Shown: positions 49,978-59,288, counted from the first letter of the stretch. The stretch: 64,000 nt of DNA from Streptomyces sp. NBC_00442 (GCF_036014195.1 NZ_CP107918.1:4340001-4404000), one strand, 5' to 3'. Notes: generated by a model from the letters alone, not told the origin. A program made the numbers and translations.

Positions 49978-52602
49978 ATGACTCCCAGCGCACAGTCCCC
50001 GCAGGCAGAAGGACCGGACCCGGCCCAGCGGCGGTCCGGGGCGCCGACCGCCAACTCGATGCGGCGCGCGCTGAAACGCGCCAGGGACGGTGTGGCGCTC
50101 GACGTCGCCGAGGCGGCCGTGCTGCTCCAGGCCCGCGGCGCCGACCTCGACGACCTCACCGCCTCCGCCGCCCGGGTCCGCGACGCGGGCCTCGAAGCGG
50201 CCGGCCGGCCGGGCGTCATCACGTACTCCAAGAGCGTCTTCATCCCGCTCACCCGGCTGTGCCGGGACACCTGCCACTACTGCACCTTCGTCACCGTGCC
50301 CGGCAAGCTGCGCCGGGCCGGCCACGGGATGTTCATGTCGCCCGACGAGGTGCTCGACATCGCCCGCCGCGGGGCCGAACTCGGCTGCAAGGAAGCCCTG
50401 ATCACCCTCGGCGACAAGCCCGAGGACCGCTGGCCCGAGGCCCGCGCATGGCTCGACGCGCACGGCTACGACGACACGATCGCCTACGTACGCGCCATGT
50501 CCGTCCGCATCCTGGAGGAGACGGGCCTGCTCCCGCACCTCAACCCCGGGGTCCTGTCGTGGACCGACTTCCAGCGGCTCAAGCCCGTCGCGCCCTCCAT
50601 GGGCATGATGCTGGAGACCACCGCGACCCGCCTGTGGTCCGAGCCCGGCGGCCCCCACTTCGGCTCCCCGGACAAGGAACCGGCCGTGCGGCTGCGGGTG
50701 TTGGAGGACGCGGGCCGCTCGTCCGTGCCGTTCACCAGCGGGCTGCTCATCGGCATCGGCGAGACGTACGAGGAGCGCGCCGACTCGCTGTTCGCGCTGC
50801 GCCGCGTGGCGCGCGCCTACCACGGCATCCAGGAGCTGATCATCCAGAACTTCCGCGCCAAGCCGGACACGGCGATGCGCGGCATGCCCGACGCCGACCT
50901 CGACGACCTGGTGGCGACGGTCGCCGTCGCCCGGCACATCATGGGCCCCGCCGCCTGCCTCCAGGCGCCGCCCAACCTGGTGGCGGGGGAGTACGGGCGC
51001 CTGATCGGCGCGGGCATCGACGACTGGGGCGGGGTCTCGCCGGTCACCATCGACCACGTCAACCCCGAGCGCCCCTGGCCGCGCATCGAGGAACTGGCGG
51101 AGAAGTCCGGCGCCGCAGGCTTCTCGCTGCGCGAACGCCTGTGCATCTACCCGGAGTTCGTCCAGCGCGGCGAGCCGTGGCTCGACCCCCGGCTGCTGCC
51201 GCACGTACGCGCGCTCGCCGACGCGGAGACCGGCCTCGCCGACGAGGGCGCCGCGGTGCGCGGGCTGCCCTGGCAGGAACCCGACGAGGGCTTCACCAGC
51301 AGCGGCCGCACCGATCTGCACCACACCATCGACACCGAGGGCCGCACCGGCGACCGCCGCGAGGACTTCGACTCCGTGTACGGCGACTGGGCGGCGCTGC
51401 GCGAGGCGGCGGCCCCGGGCATGGTGCCCTCGCGCATCGACGCCGACGTACGTCAGGCCCTTTCGGCCGCCGCCGACGACCCGACGAAGCTGAGCGACGA
51501 CGAGGCGCTCGCGCTGCTGCACGCGGACGGCGAGGCGCTGGACGCGCTGTGCCGGATCGCGGACGACGTCCGCAAGTCCGTGACGGGCGACGACGTGACG
51601 TACATCGTCACGCGCAACATCAACTTCACCAACGTCTGCTACACCGGCTGCCGCTTCTGTGCCTTCGCGCAGCGCCGCACGGACGCGGACGCGTACACCC
51701 TGTCCCTGTCCCAGGTGGCGGACCGGGCCGAACAGGCCTGGGAGGTCGGGGCGGTCGAGGTGTGCATGCAGGGCGGCATCCACCCCGACCTGCCGGGCAC
51801 GGCCTACTTCGACATCGCGCGGGCCGTGAAGGAGCGGGTGCCGGGGATGCACGTCCACGCGTTCTCGCCGATGGAGGTGGTGAACGGCGCGACCCGCACC
51901 GGGATGTCCGTCCGCGAGTGGCTGACCGAGGCGAAGGCATCCGGTCTGGACTCGATCCCGGGCACGGCGGCGGAGATCCTCGACGACGAGGTCCGCTGGA
52001 TCCTCACCAAGGGCAAGCTGCCCACCGCCACGTGGATCGAGGTGGTGAAGACCGCCCATGAGCTGGGCATCCGCTCCTCCTCCACGATGATGTACGGGCA
52101 TGTCGACCAGCCCCGCCACTGGCTGGGGCACTTGCGCACCCTCGCCCGCATCCAGCAGGAGACCGGCGGCTTCACGGAGTTCGTCACGCTGCCCTTCATC
52201 CACACCAACGCGCCGGTGTATCTGGCCGGCATCGCACGGCCCGGCCCCACGGCCCGCGACAACAGGGCCGTCACGGCGATGGCCCGCCTCCTCCTCCACC
52301 CCCACATCCCCAACATCCAGACCAGCTGGGTGAAGCTGGGACAGGAGGGCGCGGCGGAGATGCTGCGCTCGGGCGCCAACGACCTGGGCGGGACGTTGAT
52401 GGAGGAGACCATCTCCCGTATGGCGGGCTCCAGCTACGGCTCGTACCGCTCCATCAAGGACCTGGAGGCCATCGCGGAGGCGGCGGGCCGGCCGTCCCGG
52501 GCACGCACGACGCTGTACGGCGAGGTGCCGGCCGAGCGGGTCTCGGCGGCCCGCACCTCCGACGGCCACCTTCCGGACCTCCTCCCGGTCCTGGACGCCT
52601 AG
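49978..52602 (+). CDS. fbiC: FbiC, bifunctional FO synthase (CofG-CofH fusion)
   Basis: Radical-SAM enzyme of 874 aa that makes 7,8-didemethyl-8-hydroxy-5-deazariboflavin, the chromophore of coenzyme F420. The N-terminal CofG half has the [4Fe-4S] Cys triad C95, C99, C102 (CRDTCHYC) and the C-terminal CofH half C554, C558, C561 (CYTGCRFC). Fusion of the two is normal in actinobacteria. ATG at 49978 is preceded by GAAGG with almost no spacing, so a short leader is likely. It supplies the cofactor for the F420-type enzymes in the window. Confidence 0.97.
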   Translation: MTPSAQSPQAEGPDPAQRRSGAPTANSMRRALKRARDGVALDVAEAAVLLQARGADLDDLTASAARVRDAGLEAAGRPGVITYSKSVFIPLTRLCRDTCHYCTFVTVPGKLRRAGHGMFMSPDEVLDIARRGAELGCKEALITLGDKPEDRWPEARAWLDAHGYDDTIAYVRAMSVRILEETGLLPHLNPGVLSWTDFQRLKPVAPSMGMMLETTATRLWSEPGGPHFGSPDKEPAVRLRVLEDAGRSSVPFTSGLLIGIGETYEERADSLFALRRVARAYHGIQELIIQNFRAKPDTAMRGMPDADLDDLVATVAVARHIMGPAACLQAPPNLVAGEYGRLIGAGIDDWGGVSPVTIDHVNPERPWPRIEELAEKSGAAGFSLRERLCIYPEFVQRGEPWLDPRLLPHVRALADAETGLADEGAAVRGLPWQEPDEGFTSSGRTDLHHTIDTEGRTGDRREDFDSVYGDWAALREAAAPGMVPSRIDADVRQALSAAADDPTKLSDDEALALLHADGEALDALCRIADDVRKSVTGDDVTYIVTRNINFTNVCYTGCRFCAFAQRRTDADAYTLSLSQVADRAEQAWEVGAVEVCMQGGIHPDLPGTAYFDIARAVKERVPGMHVHAFSPMEVVNGATRTGMSVREWLTEAKASGLDSIPGTAAEILDDEVRWILTKGKLPTATWIEVVKTAHELGIRSSSTMMYGHVDQPRHWLGHLRTLARIQQETGGFTEFVTLPFIHTNAPVYLAGIARPGPTARDNRAVTAMARLLLHPHIPNIQTSWVKLGQEGAAEMLRSGANDLGGTLMEETISRMAGSSYGSYRSIKDLEAIAEAAGRPSRARTTLYGEVPAERVSAARTSDGHLPDLLPVLDA

Positions 52603-52726
52603 GGAATGCGAGAGGCCCATCAGCAAGGGGTTGGCCAGGCCGATTCCTCGTCACTCCACAGCGCGCCGATGAGTTTGTCGCTCCCGGTCGGTCCAAGCTC
52701 GTGACACCCCAGGAAAGGACACCGCC

Positions 52727-53332
52727 ATGTCGGAGCTTCTCGTCGACTTCATCACCTCCCTCGACGGCTACGCATCGGGAGAGGGATGGCCCGGGTTCTG
52801 GGGCCTCGAGGGCCCGGAGTACCTCGCATGGCTGGGCGAGCAGCCCGAGGCCACCTACCTGATGGGAGCGAACACCTACCGCCTGATGTCGGGCTTCGCC
52901 GCAGGCGACGTCCCCAGTGGCCAGGACGAGTTCAGGCCCGAGGAGGAGGCCTCCGTCGACGAGCTCACGCAAGCGTCGAAGGTGGTGTTCTCCTCCTCCC
53001 TCAAGGAGCCACTGACGTGGGCCAACTCCACGCTCGTCCGCGACGACGCGGTCGAGGCGGTCCGTGCCATGAAGTCGAGCGGCTCGGGGCTCCTCCGCAC
53101 GATCGGCAGCCTCAGCCTGTGCCGGTCCCTGCTGCGAGCCGGACTCGTCGACCGCTTCCGGGTCGTGATGTTCCCGGTGATCACCGGGGCCACGGGCGAA
53201 GAACGCATCTACGACGGCTATCCGGACGTTGCCCTCGAGCTGGTCGAGCACCGCACCTTCGACGGCCGCAGCCAACTGGTCGAGTACAAGCCCCGCGTGC
53301 TCGAACACCCGCCGCTCGGCGCCCCTGCGTGA
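52727..53332 (+). CDS. Dihydrofolate-reductase-family protein (RibD C-terminal type)
   Basis: Protein of 201 aa with the DHFR/RibD-C fold. N-terminal LLVDFITSLDGYASGEGWPG, TYLMGANTYRLMSGFA, then LLRTIGSLSLCRSLLRAGLVD and FRVVMFPVITGATG. Members are NADPH-dependent reductases of unknown substrate, common in Streptomyces. ATG at 52727 is preceded by AGGAAAGGA. Monocistronic, 124 bp after fbiC. Confidence 0.88.
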   Translation: MSELLVDFITSLDGYASGEGWPGFWGLEGPEYLAWLGEQPEATYLMGANTYRLMSGFAAGDVPSGQDEFRPEEEASVDELTQASKVVFSSSLKEPLTWANSTLVRDDAVEAVRAMKSSGSGLLRTIGSLSLCRSLLRAGLVDRFRVVMFPVITGATGEERIYDGYPDVALELVEHRTFDGRSQLVEYKPRVLEHPPLGAPA

Positions 53333-53383
53333 TGTCGCCCTCGGCGCCGGCCCGGACGCCGCCGGGCCGGAGCCCGGTGCGCC

Positions 53384-53460
53384 TGGCCCTTAAGGCCTTG
53401 GGGGAGTGTGCCGGCGAGCGCCCTTCAGGCGCGAACGGGGGCCGGGGCGGAGCCTCGGGG
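53384..53460. repeat. Inverted copy of the 40757-40958 repeat family
   Basis: Reverse complement shares CCCCCGTTCGCGCC, AAGGGCGCTCG and the TCCCCCAAGGCCTTAAGGGC block with the region 40864-40942, 12.5 kb away. It fills most of the gap before the ADP-ribosylglycohydrolase gene. Confidence 0.8.
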
Positions 53461-53524
53461 TTGGCTGGGAACGGTCGGATTGGGGGCTTAAGCGGGCGCA
53501 TCCGTTCAGGTACCGTGCTGCCGC

Positions 53525-54643
53525 ATGAGCGCAGCCGCATCCGCACCCATATGGGGCCGGGCCGAACAGCAGGACTTCCGCAGCCGTGTGCGGGGCTGTC
53601 TGCTGGGCGGGGCGATCGGCGACACCCTGGGCGCGGGCGTCGCCGGGCTCGCGCTCGGCGAGATCCGCGAGCGGCACGGCCCGGACGCCCTGGCCGACCT
53701 CGTCCCGGTGTACGGCCGCGCGGGCGCCGTGACCGCGGCCAGCCAGCTCACCCTGTTCACCGTGGACGGGCTCATACGCGCCCAGGTCCGCCGTGACACC
53801 GGCGCCTGGCACCCGCCCACCGATGTGCACCGGGCGCATCTGCGCTGGGCCGCCACCCAGCGCGACTGGGGTCCCGACGAGCGCCGCGAGGACAACGGCT
53901 GGCTCGCCGGCCAGGAGTGGCTCTACGCCCGCCGCGACCCGGCCAAGGCCTGCCTCGTGGGGCTCGGCGACGACCTCATGGGCACCCTGGAGCAGCCCAA
54001 GAACCCCGGCGCCGACGACCCCGCCGCGCTCACCCGTTCCGCTCCGTTCGGCCTCCTCGTGGGCTGGGAGCCGCAACTGGTTCTGCAACTGGCCGTGGAG
54101 TGCGCCACGCAGACCCACGGCGACCCGGCGGCCTATCTTTCCGCGGGCGCGCTCGCCGTCATCGTGCACGGCCTCGCCCGGGGCGAGGCCATCGACGGCG
54201 CCGTGCAGCGGGCGCTGGCGCAGCTCGCCGTGCGCCCCGGGCACCAGCGGGTCACCGAGGCGCTCCAGCACGCGCTGGGCGCCGTACGCCAGGGCATGCC
54301 GAGCCCGGCCCTCGTCGCCACCCTCGGCACCGGGCACACCGCCCCCGAGGCGCTCGCGATCGGCGTGTACTGCGCCTTGGTCGGCGAGGACATCCGGCAC
54401 GGGCTGCTGCTCTCGGTCAACCACGACGGACCCTCGGACGCCACCGGCGCCGTGTGCGGGAGCCTGCTCGGCGCGATGCACGGCGAGACCGCGCTGCCAC
54501 CCGCCTGGCTCGCCCAACTAGAGGGCCGCGCCACGGTACTTGAGCTCGCCGACGACTTCGCGATGGAGATGACGCAGGGGCCTGCCCTGCACGGCCCCGC
54601 CGTCAACACGGCGGGGTGGCTGCTCCGCTACCCGAGGGGCTGA
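53525..54643 (+). CDS. ADP-ribosylglycohydrolase (DraG) family protein
   Basis: Protein of 372 aa, all-helical DraG fold, expected to remove ADP-ribose from a protein or nucleic-acid target using two Mg ions. N-terminal GCLLGGAIGDTLGAGV (usual GDALG here GDTLG) and C-terminal metal motif NHDGPSDATGAVCGSLLGA are present. ATG at 53525. Monocistronic; target unknown. Confidence 0.9.
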   Translation: MSAAASAPIWGRAEQQDFRSRVRGCLLGGAIGDTLGAGVAGLALGEIRERHGPDALADLVPVYGRAGAVTAASQLTLFTVDGLIRAQVRRDTGAWHPPTDVHRAHLRWAATQRDWGPDERREDNGWLAGQEWLYARRDPAKACLVGLGDDLMGTLEQPKNPGADDPAALTRSAPFGLLVGWEPQLVLQLAVECATQTHGDPAAYLSAGALAVIVHGLARGEAIDGAVQRALAQLAVRPGHQRVTEALQHALGAVRQGMPSPALVATLGTGHTAPEALAIGVYCALVGEDIRHGLLLSVNHDGPSDATGAVCGSLLGAMHGETALPPAWLAQLEGRATVLELADDFAMEMTQGPALHGPAVNTAGWLLRYPRG

Positions 54644-54725
54644 AACCACTCGTGCGGGCGAAGGATCGCCTTCCGCGCCGCGTGTCACTCGCGCGCACGC
54701 GCGGCCGTTCGCCAGGGTCGTCGTC

Positions 54726-55331
54726 ATGACCCCCCTCCCCACGGCCCGTACCGCGCACGCCCGTCGCGCCCTGTCGGCCCGCTGGTTCACGGCACCGCTG
54801 GTCGCCCTCGCGCTGCTCGGCTCCGGTGCCGGGCCCTCCTCCGCGGCTCCCGCCGCCGACGCCGATCAGCAGAGCTACGTACAGAGCGAGGCCGACCCCG
54901 CGTTCACCGGCCCCGCGTTCACCGGCCCCGCGTTCACCGAGCCCGCGTTCACCGACCCCGCGTTCACCGACCCCGCGGCCCGGCGGGACGAACTCCCGCC
55001 GTACGACGCCGGGGAGGCCCAGCAGGCCGTGGACGACATGGTGATGGACGAGCAGGAGGGCGCGGAAGAGGGCGCGCGGGAGGACGGGAAGGGGCGGCAC
55101 TGCCCGCCGGCCGACGACGACGGCAAGGGCGGCATCGACGGACAGGGTGGCGTCGACGGGCAGGGCGGCCTCGGCCGGCAGGGCACGTACGAGCGCTGGG
55201 GCCCGCACCGCGACGAGGCCTACCCGGCAGAGGGCGGCGGCGACGGCCAGGACGCCCCCGCGCCGAGCGGCGACGACCCGCGGGGCCCGCAGGACTCGCA
55301 GGACCCGCAGGACCCGAGGATCGTCGGCTGA
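54726..55331 (+). CDS. Secreted acidic protein with PAFT repeats
   Basis: Protein of 201 aa with a signal peptide (RWFTAPLVALALLGSGAG, cleavage near SSAAPA). Just after it comes a five-fold repeat of PAFT(G/E/D) (residues ~58-82), then an acidic, Gly/Asp/Gln-rich, probably disordered region with a single Cys. No family recognised. ATG at 54726. No operon partner. Confidence 0.65.
   Translation: MTPLPTARTAHARRALSARWFTAPLVALALLGSGAGPSSAAPAADADQQSYVQSEADPAFTGPAFTGPAFTEPAFTDPAFTDPAARRDELPPYDAGEAQQAVDDMVMDEQEGAEEGAREDGKGRHCPPADDDGKGGIDGQGGVDGQGGLGRQGTYERWGPHRDEAYPAEGGGDGQDAPAPSGDDPRGPQDSQDPQDPRIVG
54898..54972. repeat. 15-bp in-frame tandem repeat (five units)
   Basis: Units of the form CCCGCGTTCACCGGC, varying only at the last three bases, encode the PAFT repeats of the secreted protein. 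Unit length divisible by three keeps the frame. Confidence 0.9.
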
Positions 55332-55392
55332 CACGCCGCACGAGCGACGGCGGGCGGGCCGGGCGGGGTCGAGCCGCCCGGCCGTACCGTCC

Positions 55393-55434
55393 GGGGACAG
55401 GGGACAGGGGACAGGGGACAGGGGACAGGGGACC
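55393..55434. repeat. Heptanucleotide repeat GGGGACA x6
   Basis: Five exact GGGGACA units and a final GGGGACC, in the convergent gap between the PAFT protein gene and the symporter gene. Such short tracts change copy number easily. Confidence 0.95.
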
Positions 55435-55436
55435 GG

Positions 55437-55472
55437 GACCCGGGGTCAGTCGGCGACCCGGGGTCAGTCGGC
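55437..55472. repeat. 18-bp direct duplication spanning the symporter stop codon
   Basis: GACCCGGGGTCAGTCGGC occurs twice in tandem. The second copy contains the stop codon and last two codons of the symporter gene (ends 55464), so the duplication copied the gene's 3' tip downstream. Confidence 0.92.
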
Positions 55473-57038
55473 TGCCACCGCCGTCGTGTCCGCGGCGCCG
55501 GGCTGCGTCGGCACGCCGGTCGCCGCGCCCGTCGAACCGGGGCCGCCGTCATCGGAGTTGATCCGTGCGAGCAGTGCGTCCCGCTCCGGGGTGTCCTCCG
55601 GCTTGAGCAGCCCGATCACGACGTACAGGACGAGCGAGATCGCCAGCGGCACCGACACCTGCCACTGCAGGGCCACGCCCGCCTTCTGCGAGCCGTCCAG
55701 GTCGTAGTTGACGAAGAAGAACGCGACCAGCCCGGCCGCCCAGCTGGTGAGCGCCGCCGTCGGCCCCGACCTGCGGAACGGCTTGAGCAGGCCCAGCATG
55801 AACGGTATCGCGATCGGGCCCATGAGCCCCGCCACCCACTTGATCACCACGGTGATGATGTCCTTGAACGTGGGCGAGCTGACCTGGGTCGCGACCGTCA
55901 TCGACAGGCCGAGGAAGGCCAGTGTCGACAGACGGGCCGCCACGAGGCCCGCGCGCGCGTTCCAGCCGCGCGCCGCCTTCGACACGACCGGCATGATGTC
56001 CCGGGTGAAGACGGCCGAGATGGCGTTGGCGTCGGACGAGCACATGGCCATGGTGTGCGAGAAGAACCCGACGACGACCAGGCCGAGCATGCCGTGCGGC
56101 AGGAGCGTCTCGGTCATCAGGGCGTAACTGTCCGATCCGTCGGGCTTGATGGCGTGGACGAGCAGCGGCGCGCACCACATGGGGAAGAAGAGCACGGTGG
56201 GCCACACCGCCCACAGGATCGCCGACAGCCAGGCCGAACGGGTCGCGGAGTGCGCCGAGTCGGTGGCCATGTAGCGCTGTGCCTGGTTCCACATGCCGCC
56301 GTTGTACTCGAAGGTCTTGATGAACAGGAACGCCAGCAGGAAGGTGATGGTGTATGGGCCCGCGGTGGGGTTCGTGTGGCCGCTGGGCAGCTTGTCCCAG
56401 ACCGTCCACAGGGTGGAGACGCCGTCCAGCTTGCCCATGACGGCGACGAGCATCGCGACCCCGGCCGCCAACTGGATGATGAACTGGCCGAGTTCGGTGA
56501 GCGCGTCCGCCCACAGGCCGCCGACCGTGCAGTAGATCGCGGTGATGCACCCGGTGACGAAGATGCCCTGGGTGATGCCGATGCCGGTGAAGACCGACAA
56601 CAGGGTGGCGATCGCCGCCCACTTGGCGCCCACGTCGACGATCTTCAGAAGCAGTCCGGACCAGGCGAGGGCCTGCTGGGTGGAGACGTTGTAGCGGTTC
56701 TTGAGGTACTCCAGCGGCGAGGCCACGCGCAGCCGCGAGCGCAGCCGGTTGAGGCGGGGCGCGAAGAGTCTCGCTCCGGTGGCGATGCCGACCGCGATGG
56801 GGAAGGACCAGGTCACGAGGGATGTGACGCCGTACTGGTAGGCGATGCCGGCGTAGCCGGTGAACATCACCGCGCTGTAGCCGGACATGTGGTGCGAGAC
56901 GCCGGACAGCCACCACGGCATGCGGCCGCCCGCGGTGAAGAAGTCGGAGACGTCGTCGACCCGCTTGTGGGACCAGATGCCGATCGCGACCATCACGCCG
57001 AAGTAGCCGATGAGCACGGTCCAGTCGAGACTGTTCAT
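55464..57038 (-). CDS. Sodium:solute symporter (SSS family)
   Basis: Permease of 524 aa with 13 predicted helices. N-terminal DWTVLIGYFGVMVAIGIWSH, the SSS signature region around GGRMPWWLSGVSHHMSGYS and LLAFLFIKTFEYNGGMWNQAQRY. The closest groups I know carry sugars, myo-inositol or sialic acid. ATG at 57038 has GGGAGGGGG 3-8 nt upstream. Its promoter lies in the AT-richer gap 57039-57344. Confidence 0.88.
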   Translation of the reverse strand: MNSLDWTVLIGYFGVMVAIGIWSHKRVDDVSDFFTAGGRMPWWLSGVSHHMSGYSAVMFTGYAGIAYQYGVTSLVTWSFPIAVGIATGARLFAPRLNRLRSRLRVASPLEYLKNRYNVSTQQALAWSGLLLKIVDVGAKWAAIATLLSVFTGIGITQGIFVTGCITAIYCTVGGLWADALTELGQFIIQLAAGVAMLVAVMGKLDGVSTLWTVWDKLPSGHTNPTAGPYTITFLLAFLFIKTFEYNGGMWNQAQRYMATDSAHSATRSAWLSAILWAVWPTVLFFPMWCAPLLVHAIKPDGSDSYALMTETLLPHGMLGLVVVGFFSHTMAMCSSDANAISAVFTRDIMPVVSKAARGWNARAGLVAARLSTLAFLGLSMTVATQVSSPTFKDIITVVIKWVAGLMGPIAIPFMLGLLKPFRRSGPTAALTSWAAGLVAFFFVNYDLDGSQKAGVALQWQVSVPLAISLVLYVVIGLLKPEDTPERDALLARINSDDGGPGSTGAATGVPTQPGAADTTAVAAD

Positions 57039-57429
57039 GTGCCCCCTCCCAGGGGTCCGCCTGTGCACGTCGCTGTACGACGCCTGTGAACTCGGATGCT
57101 CTTCGTCGGCACGTCCGGCTCAGCGGTACCCCGTGCGGGAGTGGGGACTTCGGGGATTGAACCCTTTGGCGGAGGGGGTGGTCAAGACATCTGATGGTCA
57201 TGGATATGAACGTCGATCAGAAAGTCGAACGAATTTGCCTTCGCTTTGCCTTTGGGAGTGTTGTCGTACGCGCGGCGGGAGCCACACGATGGGCGGGCGC
57301 TTCGTCGGCTCCGCCCACCAGGGCGTGTACGTACAGAAACGGACGACCGCACGGGATGCGGGTCCCGTGCGGTCGCGGTGGAAATGCTCAACCGGCCTGC
57401 TCTTGTGCGGAGTTGGGGGTTAGGGCGGA
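57039..57429. other. 391-bp gap upstream of symporter gene
   Basis: No gene seen; short ORFs here do not look coding. It contains the SDR terminator (57345-57374) and an AT-richer stretch (about 57180-57260) that probably carries the symporter promoter on the minus strand. I cannot assign an operator. Confidence 0.5.
57345..57374 (-). terminator. Hairpin terminator of the SDR gene
   Basis: Perfect 12-bp stem GACCGCACGGGA/TCCCGTGCGGTC with a 6-nt loop, 56 bp past the SDR stop on the minus strand. Confidence 0.8.
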
Positions 57430-58212
57430 TCACCTCATCAGTTCACCGGCGTTCACCAGGAGGGACTGGCCGGTGATCGCGCGGGCCCGGTCGGAGGCCA
57501 GGAAGACCACGGCGTCCGCCACGTCGCCGTCCGTGGCCAGCTCCGGCAGTGCCATCCGCTCCGTGAGGCGCCCGAGCACCTCTTCCTCGGGCACGCCCTC
57601 GGTGTGCGCGGTGAACTGCACGTACGCCTGCACCGGCGGCCCCCACATCCAGCCCGGCAGGACCGTGTTGACCCGGATCCGGTCGGGCCCGAGCTCCCTC
57701 GCCATCGAGTACATCGCGGAGGTGAGCGCGCCCTTGGACGCCGCGTACGCCGCCTGCCACACCTGGGAGGGCGCGGCCACCGACGACTGCGTACCGATGA
57801 CGACGACCGAGCCTCCGCCCGCCTTGAGCGCCGGCAGGCAGGCCCGGGTCATGCGCAGGGTGCCGAGCAGGTTCACGTCGATGACCTGCTGCCAGGTGGC
57901 GAAGTCCGCGTCCTGGAGGCCGCCGAAGTAACTGTCCCAGGCCGCCACGTGCACGACCGCGTCGATGCCGCCGAACCGCTCCAGGGCGAGCGCGGCCAGC
58001 GCCTCGCACTGCGCCTCGTCGGTGATGTCCGTCGCCAGGTGGGCGGTGCGGGCGCCGTCCGGGTCGATCTCGGTGGCGGACTTCGCGAGGTTGGCCGCGG
58101 TGCGCGCGCCGAGCACCGCGTTGCCGCCGTCGCGCACGACGGCCGCGGCGACCTGGTGCCCGAGCCCGGCCCCGACCCCGGAGACGATGACGGTCTTCCC
58201 ACTCAGCAACAT
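57430..58212 (-). CDS. SDR-family oxidoreductase
   Basis: Short-chain dehydrogenase of 260 aa. SGVGAGLGHQV replaces the usual TGxxxGxG, LGART at the cofactor-discriminating place, VVHVAAWDSYF instead of NNAG, catalytic IGTQSSVAAPSQVWQAAYAASK (split here as Ser and YAASK), and C-terminal ITGQSLLVNAGE. These departures suggest an unusual substrate. ATG at 58212 follows GGGAGG. The operator 58242-58256 is 29 bp upstream. Confidence 0.88.
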   Translation of the reverse strand: MLLSGKTVIVSGVGAGLGHQVAAAVVRDGGNAVLGARTAANLAKSATEIDPDGARTAHLATDITDEAQCEALAALALERFGGIDAVVHVAAWDSYFGGLQDADFATWQQVIDVNLLGTLRMTRACLPALKAGGGSVVVIGTQSSVAAPSQVWQAAYAASKGALTSAMYSMARELGPDRIRVNTVLPGWMWGPPVQAYVQFTAHTEGVPEEEVLGRLTERMALPELATDGDVADAVVFLASDRARAITGQSLLVNAGELMR

Positions 58213-58241
58213 CCGGTGGCCTCCCGGCTCTGGCACATTTT

Positions 58242-58256
58242 CTGACGGAGCGTCAG
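58242..58256. promoter_or_regulatory. Operator copy 13, CTGACGGAGCGTCAG
   Basis: Perfect palindrome in the 82-bp divergent gap between the SDR gene (start 58212) and the EthD-like gene (start 58295). It is the outermost copy, 18.7 kb from the nearest other one. Confidence 0.75.
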
Positions 58257-58294
58257 AGTAAGGCGCGTCCGGTGGCAGAGGGAAGGGACGCGGC

Positions 58295-59134
58295 ATGAGC
58301 GAGGACACACGGCCCGAGGCGTACGCGGAGCTGGCGTCGGTGGGGCCCTACGGGGTGCGCCCGGGGCACGCGCTGATCACCATGGTGGAGCCGCACCCGG
58401 GCCATGAGTACGCGTACAACCGCTGGTACGAGGACGACCACTACTACGCCGGCGCGATGGCCATGCCCTGGATGTTCTCCGGGCGGCGCTGGGTGGCCAC
58501 CCGTGAACTCCAGGAACTGCGCTACCCCGAGAAGTCGGCGATCGCCCAGCCGGTCGGCGCCGGGTGCTACCTCTCCACGTACTGGATCACCGACGGCCGC
58601 TACGACGAGCACATGAAATGGACCGTCGGCATCAACAAGCGCCTCAACCGCGACGGGCGCGTCTACCAGGACCGCACGCACGTCTTCACCGCGTTCCAGG
58701 ACCACGAGGCGACCGTCTACCGCGACGGCGCGGCCGGCCCCCGCGACCATCACGCGCTCGACCACCCCTACGCGGGCCTGGTCCTCCAGGTCATCGACGC
58801 CGAAAGTCCCGCCGCGCGGGGCGAGTTGCTCGAATGGCTGCGCTCGCGCCACCTGCCACGGCGCCTCGCCGGCGGGCCGGCCGCCCTGGTGACGGTCTTC
58901 GCGCCGACGCCCCTGCCGGGCGACCGCATGACGTACGTGAAGCAGGTCGAGGGCGTCGGCACCCGGCTCACCCTGCTCTGGTTCCTGGAGCGGGACCCGA
59001 GGGAGGTGTGGGCGGAGCACTTCACCGGGCTCGATGCGGCGGTCGCCGAAACCGGCCTCGGGAGAGTGGAGTTGGCGGCGCCCTTCATCCCGACCGTGCC
59101 GGGCACCGACCGCTACGTGGACGAACTGCGGTAG
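58295..59134 (+). CDS. Hypothetical protein, possibly two EthD-like barrels
   Basis: Protein of 279 aa, family not recognised with certainty. The segment YNRWYEDDHYYAGAMAMPWM (about residues 47-66) followed by FSGRRWVATREL is typical of dimeric α/β-barrel (EthD-like) proteins, and the second half (LVLQVIDAESPAARGELLEW onward) has a similar strand-helix pattern, so it may be a fused pair of such domains. No signal peptide. ATG at 58295 follows GGAAGGGA. The operator upstream puts it in the catabolic regulon; a catalytic or binding role on a hydrophobic intermediate is my guess. Confidence 0.75.
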   Translation: MSEDTRPEAYAELASVGPYGVRPGHALITMVEPHPGHEYAYNRWYEDDHYYAGAMAMPWMFSGRRWVATRELQELRYPEKSAIAQPVGAGCYLSTYWITDGRYDEHMKWTVGINKRLNRDGRVYQDRTHVFTAFQDHEATVYRDGAAGPRDHHALDHPYAGLVLQVIDAESPAARGELLEWLRSRHLPRRLAGGPAALVTVFAPTPLPGDRMTYVKQVEGVGTRLTLLWFLERDPREVWAEHFTGLDAAVAETGLGRVELAAPFIPTVPGTDRYVDELR

Positions 59135-59288
59135 CCCGGTCGGGTCGCGGTGTCCGGCCGGAGGGGAGCGGAGCGGCCGCCCCTCGGTCCACGGGCGCGG
59201 GCATGGCCGAGCCCCCTCGGCCGGGACGGCGGGCCAGTCGAGAGGGCTCTTGTCGGTAATGCGGGTATCACGATGGCGGATGGCGTGG

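Noticed and set aside
49756..52626. Minus-strand open frame continuing the CocE-type gene for another ~957 codons
   Set aside because: It is antisense to fbiC and its translation is Arg/Gly/Val-rich without any domain; the real hydrolase starts at GTG 49755.
57182..57433. Minus-strand ORF of 83 codons in the 57 kb gap
   Set aside because: It spans the SDR terminator hairpin, has no ribosome-binding site and no recognisable sequence.
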